Source: Actinidia chinensis (lineage: Eukaryota; Streptophyta; Magnoliopsida; Ericales; Actinidiaceae). Taken from it: a stretch of DNA of 10,000 nucleotides. Both the position numbers and the translations under genes were made by a program. This document shows, one piece after another, positions 1-7,528 of the stretch (the first letter of the stretch is position 1; the number at the start of each line of letters is the position of its first letter). The stretch is taken from positions 8,992,113 through 9,002,112 of the forward strand of contig CM018894.1 in the NCBI GenBank assembly GCA_009663005.1, given 5' to 3'. The notes under the pieces were generated by a model that worked only from the letters and a program-made list of their open reading frames with translations, searched no databases and was not told the DNA's origin.

Positions 1-1034
1 GAATAAAGTGGCATCAAAAATCATATGACTGCAACAGGCTATATCAAAAGCCAAGGTAAAGTACCTAAAATGGTTAAGAGAGTAGATGAATGAATATTAG
101 TGCGTGATAAAACCTGGGTGACTATTGTCTCGACATCAGCAGCAGTAAGATTGGATGAAGAAGAGGAATTAGGAGATGGCCCGGTTGAATCAGTGACAGC
201 AACAGTTTTGTGGTTATAGGAACTTCTATGTCTGGGTTTTTTGCATGAGTTGCAGTCCTCATAAGAGTGAGTGTCGCGTTTACAAAAGCTGTAATATTTC
301 TTTTGAGAGCTAGAGGTATGAGATGATGTAGTCTTAGAGCCAGTTGGAGTGGAATGGATAAGCTGAGATGGTGGTAGTGGTGTCCAAGAAGGTGTGGCCA
401 GAACAGCCAGTTAGATCGAAGCTCAGTAAGAGCTTGGCCAAGTGTAGGAAGATGATGGCGAGAAGAAGAGAAATCCGTGTATACTCATAATCAAGAGGGA
501 GAGCCATGAGAAAGTGACAAAGATGAGAGTGGTCTCGGTAAGTATAAAAGGTAGTTGCATCAGTGGAACAGGTCCAAGTAGGCTCGAACTGTGCTAAGTG
601 ATTCTACAAATTTGAAATTTTACTGTAGAAATCAATAAGAGACTGAACCGGTTTGAGACAGAGGTGATTAAGCTTAAGTCCCAACTGATACTCTTTTGCT
701 CCATTAATAGATGCCTCGGGCAAATAATCCTAAACCTCCTTGACAATCTCAAATGGGGTAAAGAGCGAATGGTTGGATGAGACAGAGATATTGATAAACC
801 AGGTGATAATCTTAGAGTTATTGTTATCCCAATCTTCAAGTTTGGATCGGTATTTAGCATAAATTCATCATCAACATCATCTCCAGCAGAATCGAAAAAG
901 TGAGGCAGTTGTGCATCGCATGTGATATATTTTCACAATTTTGGGGCTCGGAGGAACAGTTGCATGGCTAAGGACCAGATGCGGTGGTTGAATTCATCTA
1001 GGGTGATGAAAATAGGTTGGGAAACTTCTGGGTG
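1..1034 (-). pseudogene. copia gag and start of protease, frameshifted relic
   Basis: Gag coats the retrotransposon RNA in virus-like particles. The N-terminal block reads SQPIFITLDEFNHRIW followed by SLAMQLFL at about 975-1020, typical of plant copia Gag. A UBN2/Retrotran_gag-like region follows between about 840 and 400, with ITWFIN, EIVKEV and CHFLMALPLDYEYTR recognisable. A zinc knuckle lies at 252-293 and a polar linker with LTAADVETIVTQVLSR at about 95-150. The protease start reads FDIACCSHMIFDATLF at 1-48, with the catalytic Asp codon at 43-45 and the flap partly beyond the edge. Frames change several times: the zinc knuckle and the protease Asp differ by one base in phase, and in-frame stops lie between blocks. 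The family assignment is firm; the exact number of lesions is not. Confidence 0.8.
252..293 (-). other. Gag zinc knuckle (CCHC) lacking its first cysteine
   Basis: The minus strand reads KYYSFCKRDTHSYEDC. The expected pattern is C-x2-C-x4-H-x4-C. The second Cys (282-284), His (267-269) and last Cys (252-254) are present, but the first position is a TAC tyrosine codon (291-293) where TGC or TGT is expected. One G-to-A change would explain it. The knuckle would be unlikely to bind zinc normally. Confidence 0.7.
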
Positions 1035-1267
1035 GGCTATTTTTTTTAACCAAACTATAATTTTTTAATTCAGGGATCAGATTATAATTTTATAAAATTA
1101 TAGGGATTGAAAATGTAATTTTCCAAAATTTAAGGACTAAACTAGTAAAATTTTGGCGTGTGCTGTCGCAAGGATTGAACATATCCAGTTTTACCTAAAA
1201 CTAAAGGACGGAAGTATTAATTGTTTTAAACCAATCGTCACGTAGGCTGAGCGTGAGTGGGCGTGTG

Positions 1268-1762
1268 CAGTGGGCAGAGCATGCAGTGACCAGCAGGGGT
1301 TACCCCCCCTGACGTTTAAAAAATTATAAATTTATTTTAAGTTTTAAATTTTTTACACTTTATCCCCCCAAAAATATATTTAAAAAATTCAAAAAAAATA
1401 TTATTTGCTTCATTACTGCCCACCTGAAAATAGGGGATTCTAAATCCCCTCATAAATAGATATTATTTCACAGATTCATCCTAATATATTTTTGTAACGG
1501 TGGTTGGAATCACAATTGTTTGGATAAGGTAGGTTAATGTTATTTAAGAAAAAATAAAGGAAGTCCTTTGAATATCAAAAACCTAAAGGAGGTAAGGGAA
1601 TTATGGAAGCCTCCAAATCGCCAATATCCACTTAGAAAATAGTGGAATATCTCTCTTTCCACCACCAGGAAAGCAAAAGTTTATCTATATTATATAATAT
1701 TTGTTATATGTGGGTGTTTACTGTCAAATAGCTTTAAAACTGTTGCGTACTTCCAATCCAAA
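1268..1762 (+). other. hAT left end and AT-rich non-coding arm
   Basis: This stretch holds the C-rich terminal region (two C-runs near 1303-1309 and 1363-1368), long A/T stretches, and a perfect 8-bp inverted repeat at 1432-1450. I see no coding blocks. It lies upstream of the CT-rich tandem repeats and the transposase leader, so it probably contained the element's promoter, but I cannot point to a convincing TATA box. Confidence 0.5.
1432..1450. repeat. Short perfect inverted repeat (hairpin)
   Basis: AGGGGATT at 1432-1439 is followed by a 3-base loop and the exact complement AATCCCCT at 1443-1450. It sits within the 5' arm of the hAT element. The function is unknown. Confidence 0.6.
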
Positions 1763-1958
1763 AGCATTAAAAGGAGTTTCCTTCGCTCTTCATCTCAATC
1801 CTCTTCACCAATCAGTATCATGTATCTCTCTCTATCAATAGCAATTAAAAGAGTTATTCCGCTCCTCTCTCTCCCAAATCAGTGTCTCTCTTTCTAATAG
1901 CATTAAAAGAGTGTTGAGCTCTCTTTCTCTTTCTCACGCACAAATCAGTATCCTCGCT
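1763..1958 (+). repeat. Three tandem CT-rich repeats in the hAT leader region
   Basis: Three diverged units start at 1763, 1840 and 1899 and are about 77, 59 and 60 bp long. Each opens with AGCATTAAAAG or a close variant and then GAGT. Each carries a CTCT-rich middle and ends with AATCAGTATC or AATCAGTGTC. Pyrimidine-rich tracts of this kind are common in plant promoters and 5' leaders, and here they stand just before the putative first exon of the transposase gene. Divergence among units shows the array is not recent. Confidence 0.7.
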
Positions 1959-2005
1959 TGAAGCCCCTCATCGCCGCCTAGGTTTCGGCTCTGGCAGCAA
2001 ATAGC

Positions 2006-2141
2006 GTGAGTTTTTTAAAGCTGCATTTAAGGTGTGAAAAAGCTTAATCCTTTTGCTTCTTAAAATCTCTCTCTTTTTATTTTTGTTTGCTCTTATTTTT
2101 TTAACATTGTGTTGGCTATTTGTGTTTGTTTTTTTTATCAG
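2006..2141 (+). other. Putative 5'-leader intron of the hAT transposase gene
   Basis: A donor GTGAGT at 2006-2011 is followed by T-rich sequence and an acceptor TTTTTTTTATCAG ending at 2141, giving a 136-bp intron of plant type. Upstream is GC-richer exon-like sequence (about 1955-2005), downstream A/G-richer sequence. No protein frame joins the two sides, so it would be a leader intron. This rests on splice signals alone. A further T-rich, intron-like stretch runs from about 2220 to 2440. Confidence 0.35.
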
Positions 2142-2639
2142 ATTTGTGTGCTTAAGTGAACATAACACTACATAGTTGCAGCAGAAAGTGGATAGAAACT
2201 CCGTCAGAGTACTTAACGTGATTACTCACTTTGAACGAGTGTTGTTCTTTCTCATTTGTTGTTTGGTGTTTTCATACTTTATGCTCCTGTTTTCATTATT
2301 TTTTTTATAAGTGCAATTTAGTTGGTTAATTTGTACTCTGATACTCCTTAGTTTTGGAATATTATAACGTAGGTTTTTTTAGGCTATTGGTTGCTTTGTT
2401 TTGAACCGGTGATTTTTAGTAATTTTTTTTAATTCAATGAAGAAAATATTTTTCATGACCTGGTGATGATGCCAGAGGATTTTGGGGTTCATCTATGTCT
2501 CCGCTCCGTCACCAGTCACTGGTCACCATTAAACAACAACTAGATGTTTCCACGCTTTGGTAACAGGGAGAATCAACCTTTAGTTAATATATGATGTTTC
2601 AAACATCAAAGGATGACTATGATAGAGTTGGAATGATTC

Positions 2640-4345
2640 AAACTTGAGTTCCCCCCTGATCAGTTTAAGGAATAAGATTAATAAGCTATCCTATATAATT
2701 TTGGCAAAGACTTATTCGTAGAGCTTTTGCAAGACTTATATCGTAGAGCATATTGGGTGTTGAAAGGGTCTTGTCAACCAAACTACTTACTAATTTTTTG
2801 TTTTCTCAAATTGGTGGTGTCCAAGGAAGACAATTCTATCGCTTTTGGTGTACGCCTGAATATAGTGCATGGTGGGAGTATAGGCAATCAAAAATGCAGC
2901 ATATTGTTTAATTTGCCTTTTTGGTTCAAAAACCAGATCTTGGGAGACCAAGCCGGTGGTGAAACTTTTGTTTGGTAGGGATTTTACCAATTGGTAGAGA
3001 AGGAAGGTTTGATTACATTTTATAGGTTTCAATAGTGCTCACGTACCATGCTTGGAGAAAATGTCAAGATCCTTTTACAGTCAAACCGCAACACATTGAT
3101 ACTAGCCAATACTTAACAGCATTTTCAGAGACATTCTAAGATGTATTATGTATTCGCTTGTGTGCAACAAATTGATTGCATTCGTTCTTTTTAAACGAGG
3201 TCGTGCATTTCGTGGTTCATGACGAGTCTAAGGAATTCAGATATCGAGTAGACTTTCTTGAGCTCTGGAGGTTGCTTTTCTCCTTTCTAATCCCAACAAT
3301 GAATTTGGAGCTTTGTCTTGACAATGCCTCCTGAGAAATCTGAATAGTATCTCCCCTTCCACCAGCTATCCAAAGGACATGGGAAGTGTTGCAGTCCAAT
3401 AGAAATTTTGAATGTCATTATCAATGACATTGGTGATGAAGTTTTTTTCTATCATTTCGATAAATCTCGTGATGTTCATTAAAGGAACAAATGGCATTTG
3501 TTGTGCGGTATGTAACTAACCGAGGACGTGATGAAGTTTCTTAGGTCTTGAGCATGTTACTAGTACAACTGCTAGTTCACTCAAAGAAGCAATTGAGACC
3601 TTGCTTTCAAGACACAAATTGAGCCTTTCTAGTTTTGCGCGGGGCAAGATATGATTGAGCTAGCAATATGTGCGTGGAGAGTTCATCAAGGGGTAATTGG
3701 AAGACACTGAGATCTTGAATGAAGAATCCAACTACATATTTGTTCATTTGCTTTGCTCTCAACTCCAATGGCTTCTTGTAGCCGTGGCACAAAAACATTA
3801 TGATTTTCATGGTTTTTTATTTTGATTTCTATGTAATTGAATTTTGTGGAGGCTCATGTAACGTCGTTATACTCTCTTTAGATACAACGAAACAAGCGGA
3901 AATTCATTTTCATCCACACTTCAAGCGCTTTGATATCAAAAACATTATCTGCTTACCTCTTTCTATCCAAGTTATTTTTTTCACACATGATTGGTATGGT
4001 TCTTGAAGATCAACTTTATTCATACGAATAGGATATGTGCCTTTAGTAGTGGAATTTGAGGGGTTAGAAGGACTTGTATCTAAGCAGCTCAAACAGATGG
4101 TTGATCTAAAAGAAGTGAAGTAAATCCATAGTTTATCCGACTGTTTGAAACTAGCATGTATTGGTTTTTACCTGTTGGCAATGGCGTCAGTTGAAACCTT
4201 CTCTCTCGGCTATGAAGCTTGTGAAGAATCTTTGCTCAACCGAATGGGAGACCAATTCCTGAATGATAGTTTGCCTTTTTTATTGATAAAAGAAGTTTAA
4301 CGAAATTATAGTATGCACATTATTCGTCTTTCATCAAGAAAATGA
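2640..4345 (+). pseudogene. hAT transposase (TTF-type zinc finger, DUF4371-like core, hATC dimerisation), multi-frame relic
   Basis: The gene encoded a cut-and-paste DNA transposase. Blocks typical of this plant family appear in order on the plus strand. YRRAYWVLKGSCQP (2739-2780) matches the segment before the TTF zinc finger. KNAAYCLIC (2890-2916) and GDQAGGETFV (2943-2972) are zinc-finger-region motifs. HDESKE with FLELWRL (3218-3274) and FLGLEHVTSTTASSLKEAIE followed by TLLSRHKLS (3538-3630) belong to the RNase-H-like core. QLQWLLVAVAQKHYDF (3760-3807) and EFCGGSCN (3839-3862) follow. The hATC region spans 4052-4300 with EFEGLEGLVSKQL, LAMASVE and RMGDQFLNDSLPF. Blocks lie in all three frames, with stops between and inside them (for example TAA at 4121-4123), so no transposase can be made. 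The start codon is not identifiable. Confidence 0.8.
4052..4300 (+). pseudogene. hATC dimerisation domain remnant
   Basis: This is the C-terminal part of the transposase relic and its best preserved stretch. One frame reads from EFEGLEGLVSK through LACIGFYLLAMASVE to RMGDQFLNDSLPFLLIKEV, with a single internal TAA at 4121-4123. Part of the conserved SAMKLVKN motif sits in another frame at about 4206-4230, so paired frameshifts bracket it. hATC domains mediate transposase dimerisation; this copy is not functional. Confidence 0.75.
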
Positions 4346-4471
4346 AACCCCGTCGTGGACAGTTGTAAATATAAAAAATTTTAATTATCAATATAATTTG
4401 ATGTTTACTTCCTACTATTTATATTTTAATATGTTAGCCCCCCCGCTTAAAATCCTGGATATCCGCCCATG
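4346..4471 (+). other. hAT 3' end: AT-rich tail and C-rich terminus
   Basis: After the last coding block comes A/T-rich sequence, then TTAGCCCCCCCGCTTAAAAT and the terminal GGATATCCGCCCATG. The seven-C run (4438-4444) mirrors the C-runs of the left end in composition, as usual for this class. No polyadenylation signal stands out. Confidence 0.55.
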
Positions 4472-4731
4472 GCATTGTGTGACGTTGTGGTCAAGTGAAA
4501 TGCGCCACTCATTTTCCCTTCTTCTTTACTTTTCTTGCATCTTGTGTGCACGTAGTTGAGAGTAGATTCTCATGCAACGAGAAGATGGGCGGCACGTGAG
4601 AGTGCGCGTGTGACGGGTTTGTTAAAGCGTCGACTGTGTTAGATGCTTTTGGCCTGTGCCTCGTTTCATAGATACGACACAATGGTGTATCAAATTGATC
4701 TAGAACACATTTTGAAATAGTTAAAATTTGC

Positions 4732-4892
4732 CTATGGCTGTGGCAGAAAGGCGACTATTTATTTGCATTGGATTTAGATGGGCGAGGAACAAAAAAGGTT
4801 GGAATCAGGTGGGCGGCGGGTTTGTTCTCTCAAGCCATAGGGTGCTGGAACTTGCCCGAAGATTAACGGAAGGAATGGTTGGAGGCCACTGG
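4732..4892 (-). other. copia 5' untranslated leader
   Basis: On the minus strand this lies directly after the primer-binding site and runs up to the interruption. It has no long frame of its own in the element's direction; apparent frames in either direction are chance. Its position between the primer-binding site and gag is that of the retrotransposon leader. Confidence 0.5.
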
Positions 4893-4910
4893 ACCGTGAC
4901 TCTGATAACA
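4893..4910 (-). promoter_or_regulatory. Primer-binding site, methionine-initiator tRNA type
   Basis: The minus strand reads TGTTATCAGAGTCACGGT immediately after the LTR end. Plant copia elements prime reverse transcription with tRNA-iMet through TGGTATCAGAGC. Here the match is TG-TATCAGAG with a T for G at the third base and T for C at the twelfth. The position beside the LTR edge supports the call. Confidence 0.8.
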
Positions 4911-5150
4911 TGTTGAAAGGCTCCATTGTATCGCAGATGGCAGCTGCTTTCTGTATACTTGTATTGGTATGAATACGCCTACACATTAATCCCTCTTTAT
5001 TATTGAAAAAACCTAGAAGGATTATTTTACATAAGAAACAAACAACAAAGTAAATAAGGAATAATCGATCAGTCAGAAACTATTCGATATACTCTTTATC
5101 AAAAATAAATTCTATTATATACAAAAATTATTCTAAAGATATTCCTAACA
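4911..5150 (-). repeat. copia 5' LTR, 240 bp
   Basis: On the minus strand it starts TGTTAGGAATATC and ends CCTTTCAACA, the TG...CA termini of LTRs, followed directly by the primer-binding site. It resembles the 7327-7528 LTR over a core (TATTTACTTTGTTG, CTTATGTAAA, ATCCTTCTAGG, GAGTATAT) but is longer and diverges in the 3' third, so the two are related rather than partners. Five bases outside it (5151-5155, AATCA) are a candidate target duplication whose mate lies beyond the window. Confidence 0.8.
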
Positions 5151-5430
5151 AATCAATGACAAGGACTTCTTCTGACTTAACAAAGGATATATGAGCTGAT
5201 GATTCAAAGTATTTTGGATTTGTTTGTAAGATCCCATTGAGATTTTTTGGACTAATAGTAGGTAGTGGGGATTCGGTAAGAGATCAAAACACATGAGTGG
5301 GATGATCACATTTATGATTTGAAAAAATACATATTTGCTAATATTTATTAGTGCATCTTCTCAATTTTGTGATTTTTCACCCCATTCATACATTTTGTGT
5401 ATTTTTATCATCGTGGCGTTATGTATGGAG
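5151..5430. other. Anonymous AT-rich spacer
   Basis: This is unassigned sequence between the copia LTR and the hAT-like element. I see no coding block, LTR or terminal repeat in it. It may be the original intergenic DNA or a remnant of an older element. Confidence 0.4.
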
Positions 5431-5440
5431 TAGGGCTGCA

Positions 5441-5600
5441 AAATGAGCCGGAATCGAGTCCAGTTTTGTCATGTTTAGGATCGTCTCGTTGAAATTGTTA
5501 AGGCTCGAGCTAGGCTCGAGCTCGGAATCGATCCTTATAAAAAACAAGCTCAAGACGCAGCTCGGCTTCGTTCTAAATCTTTGGAAGGCGACTCGGCTCG
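5441..5600. repeat. Left subterminal GGCTCG/CGAGC motif cluster
   Basis: The cluster includes ATGAGCCGGAATCGAG, AAGGCTCGAGCTAGGCTCGA, CAGCTCGGCTTCG and ACTCGGCTCGAC in both orientations. Repeated short GC-rich motifs near the ends of hAT elements typically bind the transposase. The density contrasts with the AT-rich surroundings. Confidence 0.6.
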
Positions 5601-6141
5601 ACTATCTCAATATAAAATAACTAAGGCCAATTGTATCTCTAATTCGAAGCCTTGAATCTCCATTGAACCACACCTCTTCATATCAACGAAACAAACCAAA
5701 ACTTCTTTAAGCATAGATCCCATACCTGAACTCAAACACATGAGATGGGTGATTAAGAGCCTTAAACCCTAATCTCTTCCATCAAATTTCATCATCATGA
5801 AGTAGATTCAGGCATACAATCCACTAACCATTGATTCTCAAGTTGGGCATTCACGTAAATAGGGAACAAAAATCACGTTAGACTGCTTCCAGGAGCGAGA
5901 GGGAATCGAAAACCCTATTTTTGGCTTTGTGTTTGGTAGTGATATGCGATCAAATTTCAGTAGAGAGAGCCGTGTGCACTCTCGAAACCCTAGTTTGGAT
6001 TCGGCCTCAGAGATTAGGGCTTTGTGTTGTCCAATGAGGCGGACGGCCGGCTTGGGGCTCTCTGCTCTCAGGCTCTGCGGCTGAGAGAGAATAGATTGAA
6101 AAGATTAGATTAAAAGTTGAACCCTAAAGTCTAAACTTTAC

Positions 6142-6149
6142 CTTATATA
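6142..6149 (-). promoter_or_regulatory. Possible TATA box inside the hAT-like element
   Basis: The minus strand reads GTATATAAGG (6150-6141). Below it lies TTTAGGGTTCAAC and then a long CT-rich, leader-like tract (about 6110-5880) with several AAACCCTA-type telo-box motifs. The layout resembles a transposase promoter firing inward from the right end. It is called from sequence pattern only. Confidence 0.35.
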
Positions 6150-6194
6150 CCCGTGGGCGCGAGCCCTATTCGCGTCGAACCCTGACAACCTCCA

Positions 6195-6312
6195 AGCTTC
6201 GGCTTGTTACAAAATGAGCCAAATATTTAAGTTCGGCTCGTTTATTTTTTATAAACGAGGAGTAAACGAGCCCTTACGAGATGAGCCTCGAGCCTTTGAT
6301 GAACGGCTCGGT
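6195..6312. repeat. Right subterminal motif cluster with hairpin
   Basis: This counterpart of the left array contains CTTCGGCTTG, GTTCGGCTCG, AAACGAGCCC, ATGAGCCTCGAGCC and AACGGCTCGG. CTCGTTTA (6237-6244) and TAAACGAG (6252-6259) form a perfect 8-bp inverted repeat with a 7-base loop. It is consistent with transposase-binding subterminal repeats. Confidence 0.6.
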
Positions 6313-6326
6313 TCCATTGCAGCCTA

Positions 6327-7326
6327 GTTATGGAAGCAATTTGTGGTTGTAACTTGAGGTTGACATTGACGATATAAAACTAATCCTGTGTAAAAGGGTA
6401 CTATTCCCTTACATTTGCTTTACTTTATAAGGGCCAAAAAAAATACAATTTTATTTTATGTTTTTTGAGTGAAAGTAACCATAAAAAAACGGACATGAAA
6501 AATCAACTATATTTTTTATATTACTTTTACTTTTAATAATATAGAAGGATATTTGAAAATTTTCACCCAATAACAACAACAAAAAGTGTAATTAAATAAA
6601 AATATAGTGTAAAAATTGTCACAAAAACCTAATACCAAAACTCCGTTTTGATCATATCGGATAAAAATATTCTTGCATTCTTTAAACCCTCTCTATTTCT
6701 CACTACGCCCTCTACCATCTCTACCCACTCTGGCCACCACTACCGTTGGCTCCTCCCACGACCGATGGCCACTTTTCGGAAAACCTTAGCGAGATAAATT
6801 TTATTATTTTAATATTTTGTGATTAGTAGAAAATATTTTACTGTTTAACTTTTTGACAAACATTCCGATAATTTCCCAACGAACATTCCCTGGAGACAAT
6901 TTATCCTCTAGAACGAAAATAAAATTCTTAGTTTTGACTTTTGCGGTCCAATTTTTTCAATATAAAGTTCTCTAAAAAATGAACAATAAAATGCATCTCT
7001 AAAGTTCTAAAAATCAACACCAACGAACAAGCTGACGTGGCTTATGACGATATTGTTTTGACACTTTTTTTGATTAGATAATTAATAAGTAAATCATGAA
7101 GTTTTTAGTTTGAAAACTTATTAATCAACGGACTACTCGAGAAGATAGATCGAAACCCTACTAAAGTGCAATAACCACCTATAGGTAGCTTATTCACTAA
7201 TTCTCCAATAACATGAACATGTAAATATATTAAATATTCAAAACAAGACATTCCCATGACACTCCTGTGGAGTTACATGGTCAGTAATTTAGGGCTCACG
7301 CCTTACCACCCAGTTTAGAAGAAATT
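6327..7326. other. Anonymous AT-rich spacer with one CT-rich patch
   Basis: I recognise no gene or transposon end in this kilobase. Most is A/T-rich. A CT-rich patch at about 6685-6780 (CCCTCTCTATTTCTCACTAC and CCACTCTGGCCACCACTACC) looks like a plant 5' leader, and an ATG at 6765 opens only ten codons before a stop, so no gene is supported. A palindrome lies near 7178-7187. The segment adjoins the outer end of the right-hand LTR. Confidence 0.4.
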
Positions 7327-7528
7327 TGTAAGAGAGAATTTTTATATATTGTATTGAATGAATAAAGATACATTCAAATTCTATTCAAATATAGAGAAAA
7401 ATCTAAAAGGATAGCTTTACATAAGAAAACAATAATTAAAGTAAATAAAATAGCATATCAATAGAAGATATTTAGAATATACTCTGTATCAACATATATT
7501 TTGAATATATACCAACTATATTCTGACA
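7327..7528 (-). repeat. copia 3' LTR, about 202 bp
   Basis: On the minus strand it begins TGTCAGAATATAGTTGG right after the polypurine remnant and is taken to end at TTCTCTCTTACA (TG...CA). Its core shares TATTTACTTT, TTTTCTTATGTAAAGC and ATCCTTTTAGATTTTT with the 4911-5150 LTR. The outer end at 7327 is inferred from the CA terminus; no duplication can be tested because the partner is outside the window. Confidence 0.7.

Larger units (their letters stand above)
1268..4471 (+). mobile_element. hAT DNA transposon of the TTF-type zinc-finger class, degenerate
   Basis: The left end starts CAGTGGGCAGAG and soon passes a C-run and TGACGTTTAAAAAATTATA. A second C-run with CAAAAATATATTTAAAAAAT follows about 60 bp later. 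The right end reads TTAGCCCCCCCGCTTAAAAT and closes with GGATATCCGCCCATG. Inverted, that end is CATGGGCGGATATCCAGGA, an imperfect match to the left end. These C-rich ends, with a GGGCGGA-like terminus, are typical of plant hAT elements carrying a TTF-type zinc-finger/hATC transposase, and such a gene relic lies inside on the plus strand. Flanking 8-mers GGCGTGTG (1260-1267) and GCATTGTG (4472-4479) agree at only 5 of 8 positions, so the duplication is eroded or the edges are off by a few bases. A second CAGTGACC start at 1284 is possible. Confidence 0.6.
1035..4731. mobile_element. Possible Mutator-like non-autonomous DNA element, split by a hAT insertion
   Basis: The outer flanks of the hAT element (1035-1267 and 4472-4731, together about 490 bp) are neither copia nor hAT. 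The left end begins GGCTATTTTTTTTAAC and the inverted right end GCAAATTTTAAC, a weak, gappy terminal repeat. The flanking copia DNA shows an imperfect direct repeat, CTTCTGGGTG at 1025-1034 against CTATGGCTG at 4732-4740, about the size of a Mutator-type 9-10 bp duplication. The left arm has alternating phrases such as AGGGATTGAAAATG and AAGGACTAAACTAG, a style common in plant intergenic repeats. There is no coding potential. The boundaries and superfamily are inference; an ordinary insertion of unknown type is also possible. Confidence 0.35.
1..5150 (-). mobile_element. 5' half of a Ty1/copia LTR retrotransposon, interrupted by nested insertions
   Basis: Read on the minus strand, the order is LTR (5150 to 4911), primer-binding site (4910 to 4893), untranslated leader (to 4732), an interruption (4731 to 1035), gag (1034 to about 90), then the first residues of the protease, cut by the window edge. 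This is the expected 5' to 3' order of a copia element. The two flanks of the interruption are in the same orientation and meet close to where gag should start, so I infer one element split by later insertions. The alternative, two unrelated copia fragments side by side, cannot be excluded without the left-hand continuation and its 3' LTR. Confidence 0.65.
5431..6326. mobile_element. Non-autonomous hAT-like transposon, 896 bp
   Basis: The left end is TAGGGCTGCAAAATGAGCCG. The right end, inverted, is TAGGCTGCAATGGAACCG, giving a terminal inverted repeat TAGG(G)CTGCAA with one base missing on the right. Both subterminal regions are crowded with GGCTCG/CGAGCC/GAGCTCG motifs (5441-5600 and 6195-6312), as expected for transposase-binding arrays of hAT elements. 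Flanks GTATGGAG (5423-5430) and GTTATGGA (6327-6334) match as an 8-bp duplication allowing one-base indels. There is no transposase coding. The interior looks like a promoter plus leader on the minus strand. It could be a deletion derivative of an autonomous element or carry a captured gene fragment. Confidence 0.75.

Noticed and set aside
594..860. 88-codon minus-strand open frame
   Set aside because: It crosses the decayed gag domain and carries real Gag residues only in part; the rest is out of phase, so it is covered by the gag pseudogene.
1035..1160. Possible poly(A/T) tail of a LINE or SINE at the gag junction
   Set aside because: The T-run is only eight bases, there is no LINE coding or SINE promoter box next to it, and the other border fits a DNA-element end better.
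1968..2168. 66-codon minus-strand open frame
   Set aside because: Low-complexity Lys/Asn-rich translation of the T-rich leader/intron region of the hAT element, opposite to its gene; no family likeness.
2790..3032. 80-codon minus-strand open frame
   Set aside because: Antisense shadow of the transposase relic, whose recognised motifs are all on the plus strand.
3217..3399. 60-codon minus-strand open frame
   Set aside because: Antisense to the HDES...FLELWRL transposase block; no recognisable domain.
4728..4986. Open frames of 62 codons (plus) and 70 codons (minus)
   Set aside because: They overlap the copia leader, primer-binding site and LTR, so they are chance frames in non-coding element DNA.
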